From: Bifidobacterium aquikefiri
Lineage (GTDB): Bacteria; Actinomycetota; Actinomycetes; Actinomycetales; Bifidobacteriaceae
Direction of reading: 5' to 3'
Length of the DNA stretch: 64,000 bases
NCBI RefSeq assembly: GCF_002259795.1
Contig: NZ_MWXA01000008.1
Coordinates: 124,001-188,000, forward strand
Made by a program: the position numbers and the translations under genes. Position 1 is the first letter of the stretch. Each line of letters begins with the position of its first letter. A model generated the notes under the pieces. The model had not been told where the DNA came from, did not search any database, and worked only from the letters and a program-made list of their open reading frames with translations. Below, one piece after another: positions 1 through 8,413 of this stretch.

Positions 1-587
1 TGCAATTGCGCGCAAAGCACTCCGATGCTTCCGAAATCGTTTCACTCGCTCGCCAGATTGCCGATGTCATTGAGGCTGCCGGTAAGAGCAGCACCGTTGC
101 GTTCGTGATCGATGACCGCGTCGATGTTGCATGGGAGTGCCGATGCATGGGAATCAAGGTTGATGGGGTTCATGTTGGCCAGACCGACATGGATGTTCGC
201 TACTGCAGACAACTGCTCGGCGAGAATGCAATCATTGGACTTTCTGCAGCAACCAACAAGCTCGTTGATCTTGTGAATGAGCTGCCAGAAGGAATCATTG
301 ACTATGTGGGTGCTGGTCCAGTGCATCCTTCCGTGAGCAAACCAGATTGCGGTGTTGGTGACGATGGAAAGTTGCATATTCTTGCGGTGCAAGGCATCAG
401 TACCTTGGCAGATATCAGTCGCTACCCCGTTGTTGCCGGCGGGGGCGTCAGTGTTGCCGACGTTCCCGAACTGGCACGAACCAAGGCCGCTGGCTGGTTT
501 GTCATATCTGCCATCGCAGGTGCCGAAGATCCACAAAAGGCCACCGAAGCTTTGGTGAAAGCCTGGCTCTCGGTTCGAGAGAAATAA
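1..587 (+). CDS. thiE: Thiamine-phosphate synthase, 5' end outside window
   Basis: ThiE joins HMP-pyrophosphate and thiazole phosphate to make thiamine phosphate in the cytoplasm. The frame is open at the window edge; the first visible codons read QLRAK, the family's QLR-x-K phosphate-binding motif, so about 25-30 N-terminal residues are missing. Other family marks follow in order: DGVHVGQTD, a VGAGPVHPS loop (normally GPVFPT), and VVAGGGV near the C-terminus, all expected of the TIM barrel. The GPVHP loop and GLSAATN segment differ slightly from the commonest consensus. A thiamine-binding protein gene starts 33 bp downstream on the same strand, which fits a thiamine operon. It could be the C-terminal part of a larger Thi fusion; that cannot be seen here. 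Confidence 0.88.
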   Translation, partial: QLRAKHSDASEIVSLARQIADVIEAAGKSSTVAFVIDDRVDVAWECRCMGIKVDGVHVGQTDMDVRYCRQLLGENAIIGLSAATNKLVDLVNELPEGIIDYVGAGPVHPSVSKPDCGVGDDGKLHILAVQGISTLADISRYPVVAGGGVSVADVPELARTKAAGWFVISAIAGAEDPQKATEALVKAWLSVREK

Positions 588-620
588 CAATGCTGAATAT
601 TCGATTCAAAGGAGTATCCC

Positions 621-1001
621 ATGAGTGAAGAAAACATGAGTGAAGAACAACAGACGAAAGACACAACAGCCGAAGCACGGTCAGCAAGGCACCTCAATTA
701 CATCAACACCGTCGCTGCATTATCGATTGCACCGAGCGGTGTTGGGGAAGAACTCTCTGAATATGTTGCACAGGCAGTCGAGGTGATCCGCGACTCAGGC
801 TTGCCCAATGAAACAAATGCAATGTTTACGAATATCGAAGGGGATCTCGATGATGTGCTGGATGTCGTTCGTGATGCCACGTTGAAGCTCGCAAATCAGG
901 GCTACCGCACCGGTGTGGTGCTCAAACTTGACATACGTCCCGGTTTCAAGGGGCAGATTCATAAAAAAGCTGAGCTTGTCGACAAAATCTTGAACAAATA
1001 A
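621..1001 (+). CDS. Thiamine-binding protein, MTH1187/YkoF-like family
   Basis: This 126-residue protein matches the small ferredoxin-like-fold family (DUF77, MTH1187) whose members bind thiamine or HMP. The family-like core starts at LNYINTVAALSIAP and continues through VAQAVEVIRDSGLP, an IEGDLDDVL segment and a C-terminal VVLKLDIRPG strand. The N-terminal 25 residues are acidic, repetitive (MSEENMSEEQ) and probably disordered. An AAAGGAG site 7 nt upstream supports the first ATG; the second Met, 15 bases in, is the alternative. It directly follows thiE, so a role in thiamine or HMP handling or salvage is inferred. No transporter subunits are visible on this side of thiE. Confidence 0.8.
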   Translation: MSEENMSEEQQTKDTTAEARSARHLNYINTVAALSIAPSGVGEELSEYVAQAVEVIRDSGLPNETNAMFTNIEGDLDDVLDVVRDATLKLANQGYRTGVVLKLDIRPGFKGQIHKKAELVDKILNK

Positions 1002-1017
1002 GCCCAGAATATTTCGA

Positions 1018-1280
1018 GATTGCGAGTTTTGCGGTAAACCAGCTGAATCGGAGTGCACGTATTGGTCATTGACAAGCACGTGTGACCTTAAATCAACCTA
1101 TCTATGCGCTCATTGTGAACTTCTCCAAGTATACAAGCCTCGAAAAGGGGCTTAATAGCCTCGCCAACGGCGAATATCCACCCATTGGGGTCTCCTTATA
1201 CCTGGAGAAGTTCACAATGAGCGATTACACACTAAAACCAGAACAAATGCTTTAGTAGAATTGCCACGAAACTCGCAACC
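1018..1280. repeat. Outer imperfect inverted repeat enclosing a palindromic element
   Basis: A 17-base arm (1018-1034, GATTGCGAGTTTTGCGG) is matched in inverted orientation at 1264-1280 (14 of 17). The pair encloses the long palindromic element listed separately, so two palindromes are nested in the gap between the thiamine-binding gene and uppS, which converge. The right arm, read in reverse, resembles the hairpin at 60996-61046 (CGAGTTTYGTGGCAATT). One reading is that the inner element inserted into a pre-existing hairpin of that family. The gap holds no convincing gene. Confidence 0.5.
1107..1223. repeat. Palindromic intergenic element, copy 1
   Basis: Perfect 21-bp terminal inverted repeats (1107-1127 and 1203-1223, CGCTCATTGTGAACTTCTCCA) flank a 75-nt centre. 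A related element lies at 43521-43631, sharing CATTGTGAACTT, the internal AAGTATNCAAGCCT, a CGAATAT block and the closing AAGTTCACAATGAGC. It encodes nothing. Its place between convergent genes means it might act as a bidirectional terminator. Two diverged copies in unrelated contexts also fit a non-autonomous mobile palindrome. Confidence 0.7.
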
Positions 1281-1302
1281 GCATTGTTTTTTCACTTTCC
1301 CC

Positions 1303-2091
1303 CTACTTCGCTCCTCCAAAACGGCGATCTCGATGCACATAGTCATCGATTGCACGCCAGAGAACGTCGCGTCCGCAGTCAGGGAATAGTTCTGGAACAA
1401 AGTCAAGCTCAGAATATGCAGCCTCCCATGGCAGGAAGTTGCTGGTTCGCTGCTCCCCCGACGTTCGAATGACCAAATCGCAGTCGGGAATGTCCGGGTT
1501 GTACAAATGCTCGGCAATCATCTTTTCCGTGACTCGAGTGCCCTTGATCTTTCCGCTTGCGATTTCCTTTGCAATCTCAGAAGCCGCATCGGCAATTTCT
1601 GCACGCCCGCCGTAATTAATGCAGAATACGACATCGATGACCTTGTTGTTTTTGGTCTGTTCCATCGCATCTTCAAGCTCGTTGATCACTGACTTCCACA
1701 GTCGTGGTCTTCTTCCCGACCAACGAACGCGCACACCCCAAGCGTTCATCTGCGATACGCGCCGGTGAATGATATCGCGGGAGAACCCCATGAGAAAACG
1801 CACTTCACTCGGCGTACGCTTCCAATTTTCCGTTGAAAAGGTATACAGACTTAAATATCGCACGCCAGCTTCAATTGCCCCGGCGATGATGTCGAATACC
1901 ACAGGCTCAGCTGCCTGATGACCGTCGGTTCTTACCAGTCCGCGTTTCTTTGCCCAGCGACCATTGCCATCCATGATGACGCCTACATGACGAGGCACCT
2001 TATTTTTAGGGAAATCCGGAATTCTATCGGGTTGGGAAAATGGTGCCGCGGGCACATCCAGCGACCTATAGTCGACATGATCAAAAGTCAT
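1303..2091 (-). CDS. uppS: Isoprenyl transferase (undecaprenyl diphosphate synthase)
   Basis: This cis-prenyltransferase condenses isopentenyl diphosphate onto farnesyl diphosphate to make the lipid carrier of peptidoglycan precursors. Signature blocks are present: GVIMDGNGRWA near residue 37 with the catalytic Asp, LYTFSTENWKR (about 82), a FCINYGGRAEI segment (about 156) and DLVIRTSGEQRTSNFLPWE (about 205) ending in the ELDF region. At 262 residues it is full length; the first 30 residues are a variable leader. Its ATG overlaps the stop codon of recO by 4 bp, suggesting translational coupling. Expected to be essential and cytoplasmic or membrane-associated. Confidence 0.95.
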   Translation of the reverse strand: MTFDHVDYRSLDVPAAPFSQPDRIPDFPKNKVPRHVGVIMDGNGRWAKKRGLVRTDGHQAAEPVVFDIIAGAIEAGVRYLSLYTFSTENWKRTPSEVRFLMGFSRDIIHRRVSQMNAWGVRVRWSGRRPRLWKSVINELEDAMEQTKNNKVIDVVFCINYGGRAEIADAASEIAKEIASGKIKGTRVTEKMIAEHLYNPDIPDCDLVIRTSGEQRTSNFLPWEAAYSELDFVPELFPDCGRDVLWRAIDDYVHRDRRFGGAK

Positions 2092-2816
2092 ACATTCGAA
2101 TCTAACAACCGCAGTGAACGAATTGGCCGTTCAAGGTAGTATTCTCCCCATTCCTCAACAAGTTCGTCAACTTTAGAGGTCAGATCGTGTGAATCCAGCA
2201 GCGGCCAGTCTCCAGAAAGCAGCGCATGCATCTGTGAAATCGATAGCTCATCAATGACACGGGCGTCTGGCGTACGATCTGCCTGACACATCATTCCTCC
2301 CATGCGCACTGAGAAATAGCCAAGATCATCATGCCTTCCACACACAACGCAGGAATCCATTCGAGGACTCCATCCAGCCAGAGAGAGGGCGCGCATGACG
2401 TACGACTCACCAGTAGCCTTGGGGTTGTGTCTGTGCTTCGCCATCGAAGCGAGCGCCGAAACCAGCAGTGAGTATTGATCCAATGAACGTTCATGCTCGG
2501 TGCTGACAATCTTGTCGATTGCCTCGACGATGACTCCTGAATTCATGTACGCATCATAGTCTGCACAGATTGGATCAGCGTAAGTCGCTATGCTCACCGC
2601 CTGCGAAATCACGTCAAGATTACGACCCTGCGCAATGAGCACATCGGCACGCATGAATGGCTCGAGTCGGCCGCCAAACCTCGAACGGGTTCGTCGCACA
2701 CCTTTCGCGACCGCCCGTACCTTGCCGTGCATCTTGGTGAATATGGTGATGATGCGGTCAGCCTCGCCAAGCTTCACGGTTCTGAGAATCACACCTTCAT
2801 CACGATAGGTTGCCAT
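2088..2816 (-). CDS. recO: DNA repair protein RecO
   Basis: RecO helps load RecA on SSB-coated DNA in the RecFOR pathway. The start is set at MATYRDEGVILRT because this is the usual RecO N-terminus; the frame stays open 63 codons further upstream but that extension has no family resemblance. The OB-fold segment runs to about residue 80 (EADRIITIFT, KGVRRTRSRFGGRLEPF). The C-terminal half has CVVCGRHDDLGYFS and a later Cys in GGMMCQ, the remains of the usual zinc-binding cysteines. It overlaps uppS by 4 bp, a linkage common in Actinobacteria. About 242 residues, normal length. Confidence 0.93.
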   Translation of the reverse strand: MATYRDEGVILRTVKLGEADRIITIFTKMHGKVRAVAKGVRRTRSRFGGRLEPFMRADVLIAQGRNLDVISQAVSIATYADPICADYDAYMNSGVIVEAIDKIVSTEHERSLDQYSLLVSALASMAKHRHNPKATGESYVMRALSLAGWSPRMDSCVVCGRHDDLGYFSVRMGGMMCQADRTPDARVIDELSISQMHALLSGDWPLLDSHDLTSKVDELVEEWGEYYLERPIRSLRLLDSNV

Positions 2817-2949
2817 GGATTGGTCAAGCCTCTTCTCTCGAACAGAAATTCCATATGCTCGTTGATTCATTGGCTCGTATGGGCATGCCACAACCTTCCG
2901 TGTCATAATCACGCCAAGCCAGCTTCTGTAGCGTTGCTTACCTGTAACT

Positions 2950-4680
2950 CTAATAGATGAACAAGCCCCAAAAGGCAAACAATAGCAATACGCAGAACAT
3001 GGCAATCGTGGTGTTCACGAAAAGCGCCTTGCCAAATCGTGTATAGGAGATCACCGGCAGTGTCTGATCTTTTATATGATCATAGCGGTTGTCCCTGTGT
3101 CTCTTAAGAATAAAGTCGCGAATAGTCGCCAGCGTGGGGATCTTCAGCAATCCTCGAATGGATGCCACCTCGATGAGCCTTGCGAAAACTCGAGACCATG
3201 CCCAGACCACGAGCGTTGACACTATCTGGATGACGGGCCAACTCCAATAGATCATTCCTGCGGTTTTGGGCGCGCCTCCCCAGACCAGTTTCACCACGGC
3301 ATAGACGACCTGCGCGAGGCCAGAGAAGAAGAGCACGAGGGTTGCCAGCGTGGTTCCTGTGATAAGAATGAGTATTCCGCCGAATCCGTGCGTAAATCCA
3401 AGAATATGCCGGGAATCGCGGCAAAGCAGTGATCGAAACTTCCGAATGAGTGCCACGATCCACATGATGATGGTCGTGAGAATAAATATCAATGCAGCGC
3501 CATGAATCACCAGCATATATACGGTGAGCGTTGGACGCGATTTCAAGTCGAATGGCACCGCGATTGATTGCGTGATCGTTGCACCGGTGACCAGCTGCGA
3601 GGTCTGCTTCAAGCCATGGGTCACACCAACAGCCCAATCCACCATATCGTTCTCATACGAGTCGACGAGCGGTGTGCTCGTCTGTGCTTCATCACCCAGG
3701 CGAAGCACATGATTCGCCAACGGATAGTTACGAATCGTTACATTCCAATTATTGGCTTCATGCGCAAGCTTCATGATGGTTTGCGCACCATCAACCTGAG
3801 CGGTCATCACATCCTTCGCACCATATGCCACAAAAGTGGGAATCGCATACGCCGCAGGCTTCAGAGTATTGATATCCATATTATGCAATCCAAACAAATC
3901 CAGGTCAGCACTGAATAGACGCCTGACAATGGACTGATAGCCCGGATTTGCACCTACCATGGCGAAATCCTGAGCAGCAAGGAATCCGAGGGAATGGCGT
4001 GGGGAATGCACCATGGGGCTCAGGAGAATCTGGAAGGCCACATCATGGTCACTCTGCAAGAGATATGAGCTTATCCAAGTGCTTTCACTCGTTGCATAGA
4101 TTCCAACGTTTGAAGCGTTGACATTTGAGAGCTGGCGTAGATAGTCGATAACCTTGTCATATGCCTTGGCCGATGCCGGATAATCGCGGTTCGCATCAGA
4201 GGTGTTCCATACAGGCTTATCGATAACAGCAGAGACAAAACCAGCAGAGCTTAAATCGGAAGCGACATCGCCGAACGAGTCCTCTGCCGTGCCATATCCG
4301 GCTCCATGCATGAATACGATGCCTGGAAGTTTGCCACGTGTTCCCTGAGGTTCACGAATGAGAATATGAATGTGCTGCGTAGCGCCCGTAGCACTCTGCT
4401 TTACATCGATTGTGGCTCGGCGCTCGACGACGTTATAGCTGCCTCGCTGCGCAAGATTGAGCTGCTGAGGATTGGCGAAGTTGACCGAGGTGTCAGAATC
4501 CACGGTTTCCATGCTCTGATCGATGGGATTGTTGTTCCAAGGAACTGCTGTCGCATTTGAGACCGAGGTCAATAAAGCTATGAAAATTATGAAAATAGGT
4601 AGGCTCAAGGTCAGACGCTTGGACCAGCTCCATACCTTGGAACTCTCCGCACTTTGATCTTGGTTTGACACGCAGCTCAT
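2950..4680 (-). CDS. Membrane-anchored alpha/beta hydrolase
   Basis: A 576-residue protein with an N-terminal membrane anchor (about residues 22-44), an extracytoplasmic alpha/beta-hydrolase domain (about 75-360) and four or five hydrophobic helices in the C-terminal third. Hydrolase marks: the oxyanion-type GIVFMHGAGYG, a nucleophile elbow at IYATSESTW (a Ser in a relaxed GxSxG), an acid candidate in YGAKDVMTAQ and a His in YPLANHVLRL. Such proteins are usually annotated as membrane-attached peptidases or esterases; the substrate is unknown. It lies upstream of recO on the same strand with a 133-bp gap, so it may be separately transcribed. Confidence 0.7.
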   Translation of the reverse strand: MSCVSNQDQSAESSKVWSWSKRLTLSLPIFIIFIALLTSVSNATAVPWNNNPIDQSMETVDSDTSVNFANPQQLNLAQRGSYNVVERRATIDVKQSATGATQHIHILIREPQGTRGKLPGIVFMHGAGYGTAEDSFGDVASDLSSAGFVSAVIDKPVWNTSDANRDYPASAKAYDKVIDYLRQLSNVNASNVGIYATSESTWISSYLLQSDHDVAFQILLSPMVHSPRHSLGFLAAQDFAMVGANPGYQSIVRRLFSADLDLFGLHNMDINTLKPAAYAIPTFVAYGAKDVMTAQVDGAQTIMKLAHEANNWNVTIRNYPLANHVLRLGDEAQTSTPLVDSYENDMVDWAVGVTHGLKQTSQLVTGATITQSIAVPFDLKSRPTLTVYMLVIHGAALIFILTTIIMWIVALIRKFRSLLCRDSRHILGFTHGFGGILILITGTTLATLVLFFSGLAQVVYAVVKLVWGGAPKTAGMIYWSWPVIQIVSTLVVWAWSRVFARLIEVASIRGLLKIPTLATIRDFILKRHRDNRYDHIKDQTLPVISYTRFGKALFVNTTIAMFCVLLLFAFWGLFIY

Positions 4681-4823
4681 TGTATATGCCCATGCCGAAC
4701 TCGAGCTGATAATTGTGCAAAATAGAGTTCAATACTATATCTGCTGACAAGCAAGTTTCGCTTGACGGCAGGTTGTTTGACACAAGCTACGGCTATCCCT
4801 ACAAGCTCCGCCACATCATAGAA

Positions 4824-6818
4824 TTAATTATTCTGTGATGGTGACCCTTCGCCCCCATCATTGAACGTATCGCGAGAGGATCCATGTGAAGGTTGAACGG
4901 GGTCAGCGTCGTTTGTACCCCTCCCCGCGGTTGAATCCTTGCCTGGAGCATTGTTCTCATCCATCGAATCGGTGGTAGGGAAAGCCAAGTCAGGAATATC
5001 AAGATCAACCTTAGGGAACGAAGTGCTGTCAAGCATTGAATTCAGTGAAGCCAGATATTGATCAGTATCTTGTATGGAATTTAAATCGTCTGAGAAAGAC
5101 AATGAATTTGCATCGTGAGAAGATGCTGATGGTTGCGATGATGTATCGTCTGAGTCCGAACTCGAGGCGAGAGCATCGCTAGAGGCAAAGGTGTGCATCC
5201 CCTGATTACCCTGATTCACAGGATTTTGATTCTGCGTACTGCGCTGACTATCTGCCACCGGGAAGCTCAGAGGTGATGTCTGCGGGGCTTGCGCGCCTGC
5301 CGATTTGTCATCTCCATTTCGGTTGATCTGCACATCATCGTTGGATCTACCTGAAGCGGGATTCTCACGGACATTCTCGGAATCATTCTGATTGCCGAAC
5401 GAAAGGTTTTCGACCATATTCGAATTCGTGTCCGCAGACTTTCCACGTCTCCAGAAATCAAAGGTGGACGGTGCTGAAGTTTGCTTCGGAACTGGTTCCT
5501 GCGATGTGAGACCTGTTTCCGTAGCTGCATTCGAGCTGTTCGCAACTGCCCGCGTCTGTTGCTCCTGAGGATAGTTGATTTTGCCTGCGTTGGCCTGTTG
5601 GGGCACAAAATCACTTCCAGTTCGACCTGGTGTCATGGAATTGTTATGAGACAAATATGACTGATGCGGATCCTCTGACCCATGACCTGCCGTCTGGGTC
5701 GTGGCCTGGGATTCTGCCTGGGATTGGTTAAATACCGCCTGCTCCTCACGATGCAGGTTCTTGAACATTGCACGACCGTCATTCTGCGAAATTGCTGCAT
5801 CTGAGGAAGGTCTGTTGTTCGAATATGATTCATTCGCATATGAAGCAGCATCGTCTATCGACTCGGTCGAATCTTCGCCAAATCTATGGCGGCCATGAAT
5901 TCTCGATGGTGGCGTTTGTATTGATGCGCCGTTCTCATCGAAGAGAGGACGAATTGTTTCTGTGGACTGACCGACTTCATGCTGTGAGATGCGGTCGGAA
6001 GGAGAAGCGCCTGCAGTAACCTGCGGTGTCGGCTGATGCACTGGTTGGAAAACCTGCGTTTCTTCCACATTTGGATTTTCAGGTTCTGCAAGTGCAGCCA
6101 GCGAGCCTAAATCTGAAGTCTGAGGTTCATAGCTTGGCTCGTTCTGTAACTGCACTGCCTCGGATGCTTCTGCCTTTGAATAGTCGGTCACACGTGCATA
6201 GGATTCGATTCTTGAGAGGAGCTGCACCCCATAGTTAAGGAAGTAATCCACCTGACGCTCGTCATATCCCTTCTTGCCTTTTCTCTGGGTAAAGACAACG
6301 TTCGAGACTCTATTCGGCGTCAGATCGACCAGCTCGCCAGACTCTTGCACATGGGTTGAGGACTCGCCCAGTTCCTGAGAAAGCTTCTGAGATAGTTGGT
6401 CGAGCAGACGATCAACTTGCTTTCGATCATATGAAGGATTGTTTGATGTTCCGGGTTTGAATCGCTCTTTTTCCTGTCGTTCACAATGATTCACGAATTT
6501 GCGGTACATGGCTTCAGTCTGACCACGCCACGCCACCCGTCCGTTCTGAGCAATCTCCCATTGCGTCTGCTTGTCAACGACGGCACGTTCCAGGCGTGCG
6601 AGTGCAGCATCTACCTGGCCTACGGCGTAGCCGTTCTTGCGAAGCCCAAAAGATACGTCTTGTATATCTTTTTGCGTGAGCTTCGGTTCAGGGCTCTCAT
6701 AGAGCTTATGCGCATTGTCAAGGAACTCGTCTACCTGCTGAGAGTCGTATCCCCACTTATGCTTACCTACCCGGGCTATGTTCGTACCATTGCCGTTGGC
6801 TTCGGGCTTTTTCGCCAT
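4824..6818 (-). CDS. Large protein with repeated DivIVA (DivI1A) motifs
   Basis: The start is the ATG at MAKKPEANG, preceded by AGGAGGT at good spacing; an ATG 12 codons upstream lacks this. The first 210 residues contain about four copies of a DivIVA-type motif, GY-x4-QVD-xx-L: GYDSQQVDEFL, GYAVGQVDAAL, SYDRKQVDRLL and GYDERQVDYFL. The following 440 residues are low complexity, rich in Ser, Gln, Asn and Asp, and probably disordered, with no predicted membrane segment. DivIVA/Wag31 proteins mark curved membranes and recruit cell-wall machinery in Actinobacteria. By inference this is a polar or septal scaffold, but it lacks the long coiled coil of true DivIVA. Confidence 0.72.
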   Translation of the reverse strand: MAKKPEANGNGTNIARVGKHKWGYDSQQVDEFLDNAHKLYESPEPKLTQKDIQDVSFGLRKNGYAVGQVDAALARLERAVVDKQTQWEIAQNGRVAWRGQTEAMYRKFVNHCERQEKERFKPGTSNNPSYDRKQVDRLLDQLSQKLSQELGESSTHVQESGELVDLTPNRVSNVVFTQRKGKKGYDERQVDYFLNYGVQLLSRIESYARVTDYSKAEASEAVQLQNEPSYEPQTSDLGSLAALAEPENPNVEETQVFQPVHQPTPQVTAGASPSDRISQHEVGQSTETIRPLFDENGASIQTPPSRIHGRHRFGEDSTESIDDAASYANESYSNNRPSSDAAISQNDGRAMFKNLHREEQAVFNQSQAESQATTQTAGHGSEDPHQSYLSHNNSMTPGRTGSDFVPQQANAGKINYPQEQQTRAVANSSNAATETGLTSQEPVPKQTSAPSTFDFWRRGKSADTNSNMVENLSFGNQNDSENVRENPASGRSNDDVQINRNGDDKSAGAQAPQTSPLSFPVADSQRSTQNQNPVNQGNQGMHTFASSDALASSSDSDDTSSQPSASSHDANSLSFSDDLNSIQDTDQYLASLNSMLDSTSFPKVDLDIPDLAFPTTDSMDENNAPGKDSTAGRGTNDADPVQPSHGSSRDTFNDGGEGSPSQNN

Positions 6819-7115
6819 GGGACATCGACCTCCTACTTCTTGAGAAAATCTCAATCAGTTAATTCGCTTCAAAAATCACACTACGTGGTTGTTGAGACTC
6901 CACATCTGTGTTGCATAGCCATCGCGTTCGCATGCTCCAGCCATGACGCATACCACTGTCACATATTAATTGAAGTATACGGCCGACAAGTATAAAAAAC
7001 TTGAAAAACACTGAGATGTTGCACATATCCTCATGGATGGTAGGCTATTCTAGGTTTCGACGGAGTTTGGCAGCTGTATGAATTTTCAGATTGCGGCTTC
7101 GTTTTGGAAACTTTC

Positions 7116-7190
<75 letters not shown>

Positions 7191-7220
7191 CCACAGATAC
7201 AGGCTGAAAACGTTGGAATA

Positions 7221-8390
7221 TCAACGGTTTCGGTCTTTCTTTTTATCCGAACCAGACTCCGTGCCCACATTTTGCCCACAATTTTTCACGGCCTTGTCTA
7301 TCGACGCCGAGACATCATCCAGATCAGAGTCGAAGAGATCCGCGTACACATCCAACGTCATCGCCGCGCTCTTATGCCCGAGCATGCGCTGCAGAGCCTT
7401 CACGTTCGCGCCGGCATGCACCGCTATCGAGGCTGCCGTGTGCCTCAGATCGTGCGGTGACACCATTGGCAGCTTGGCGCGACGAAGCGCCGACACATAC
7501 CATGTACGGTTGTGCAGCTCACTCACCGACTGCTCCCTGATCGGACTCCCCGACGTATCCATGAACACCAGATCATTCACGCCAGACCTCTTCGCAGCCA
7601 CCTCACGCAATGCAGTCGCCACGATCTCCGGCATGGGCACGTCGCGCATCTCATGGTTCTTGGGACTGCCTGGCACCTTCCTGGAACCCACCGAGACGAT
7701 GTTCTGCTCCACATGCAACCGGCCCTTGCCGAAATCCAGATCCTTGACGCGCAAGCCTCTCGCTTCACCCCAGCGCAACCCACAGAAGCCAAGTAGTAAT
7801 ATCAGTGCCCTGCGTTCGTCGCCGATGCTGTTAGCATTGCTGGCTTCGTCAGCGAAGGCCAGCAGTTGGCTTATGGTCAGGTAGATTCTGGGTCTGGTAC
7901 GCCGCTTGACGGGCAGCTTGATATCCGTCAGTGGGTTACGGGGAATACGCCGATCGTTCGCCGCGTCCTCCATGATGGATCTGAGTATCGCGTATGCCTT
8001 CGTCACCGTTGACGCAGACTTCCGGGCAGCCAGTTCGCTCACCCATTCCTGCACTTCGTCACGCTGTATCGACACCACCTGCCTGCTCCCCCAGGTTTCC
8101 TCCACATGCGTCCGCCAGGAGGTCTCAACAGTATGAATATATGACGGTTTCCATAATGGTTTGCCCACCGCCAGCCACGCCTCATACAGTTTGGCGATCG
8201 TCGTCTTACCCTTGCCCGGATCCGTGTAGGTGCCTGTGTTGATGGCTACAGTGACGTTGTCGGCGGCCCAGTCCGTCGCGTCTTTCTTGCGTTTGAAGCC
8301 GCGTTTGTCGGTGCTGGAACCGTCGGGCTTGCGGTACCTCACACGGTACCGTTTGCCTGATTTCGTCTCATACGACTCAACACTCGCCAT
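7221..8390 (-). CDS. int: Tyrosine-type phage integrase
   Basis: This 389-residue site-specific recombinase starts with an arm-binding domain (about 1-60), a SAM-like core-binding domain (about 63-150) and a C-terminal catalytic domain. The catalytic set is complete: R206 (CGLRWGE), K244, H313 and R316 (SPHDLRHTAA), H339 (LGHKSA) and the nucleophile Y349 (LDVYADL). It ends about 30 bp from attL, the usual layout for phages using tRNA genes. The last codons overlap a pair of TGCCCACA repeats that recur near attR and are candidate arm-type binding sites. Confidence 0.96.
   Translation of the reverse strand: MASVESYETKSGKRYRVRYRKPDGSSTDKRGFKRKKDATDWAADNVTVAINTGTYTDPGKGKTTIAKLYEAWLAVGKPLWKPSYIHTVETSWRTHVEETWGSRQVVSIQRDEVQEWVSELAARKSASTVTKAYAILRSIMEDAANDRRIPRNPLTDIKLPVKRRTRPRIYLTISQLLAFADEASNANSIGDERRALILLLGFCGLRWGEARGLRVKDLDFGKGRLHVEQNIVSVGSRKVPGSPKNHEMRDVPMPEIVATALREVAAKRSGVNDLVFMDTSGSPIREQSVSELHNRTWYVSALRRAKLPMVSPHDLRHTAASIAVHAGANVKALQRMLGHKSAAMTLDVYADLFDSDLDDVSASIDKAVKNCGQNVGTESGSDKKKDRNR
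7262..7282 (+). repeat. Candidate integrase arm-type site, left
   Basis: The 21 bases TGCCCACATTTTGCCCACAAT contain two direct copies of TGCCCACA 11 bp apart. An identical 21-mer in the same orientation lies at 42591-42611, inside the other end. The copies are 72 bp and 104 bp from their core sites, plausible for P and P' arms. The left copy lies within the integrase coding end, so the right copy could instead be a remnant of a second integrase gene. Confidence 0.5.
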
Positions 8391-8413
8391 GAAGGCCGTC
8401 CTAACTTAATCTT

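Noticed and set aside
42-590. Open frame antisense to thiE
   Set aside because: It shadows a clearly recognisable ThiE sequence and has no protein-family pattern.
2817-3005. 63-codon N-terminal extension of RecO
   Set aside because: RecO proteins start at the MATYRDEG-type sequence; the extension runs into the gap and shows no conservation pattern.
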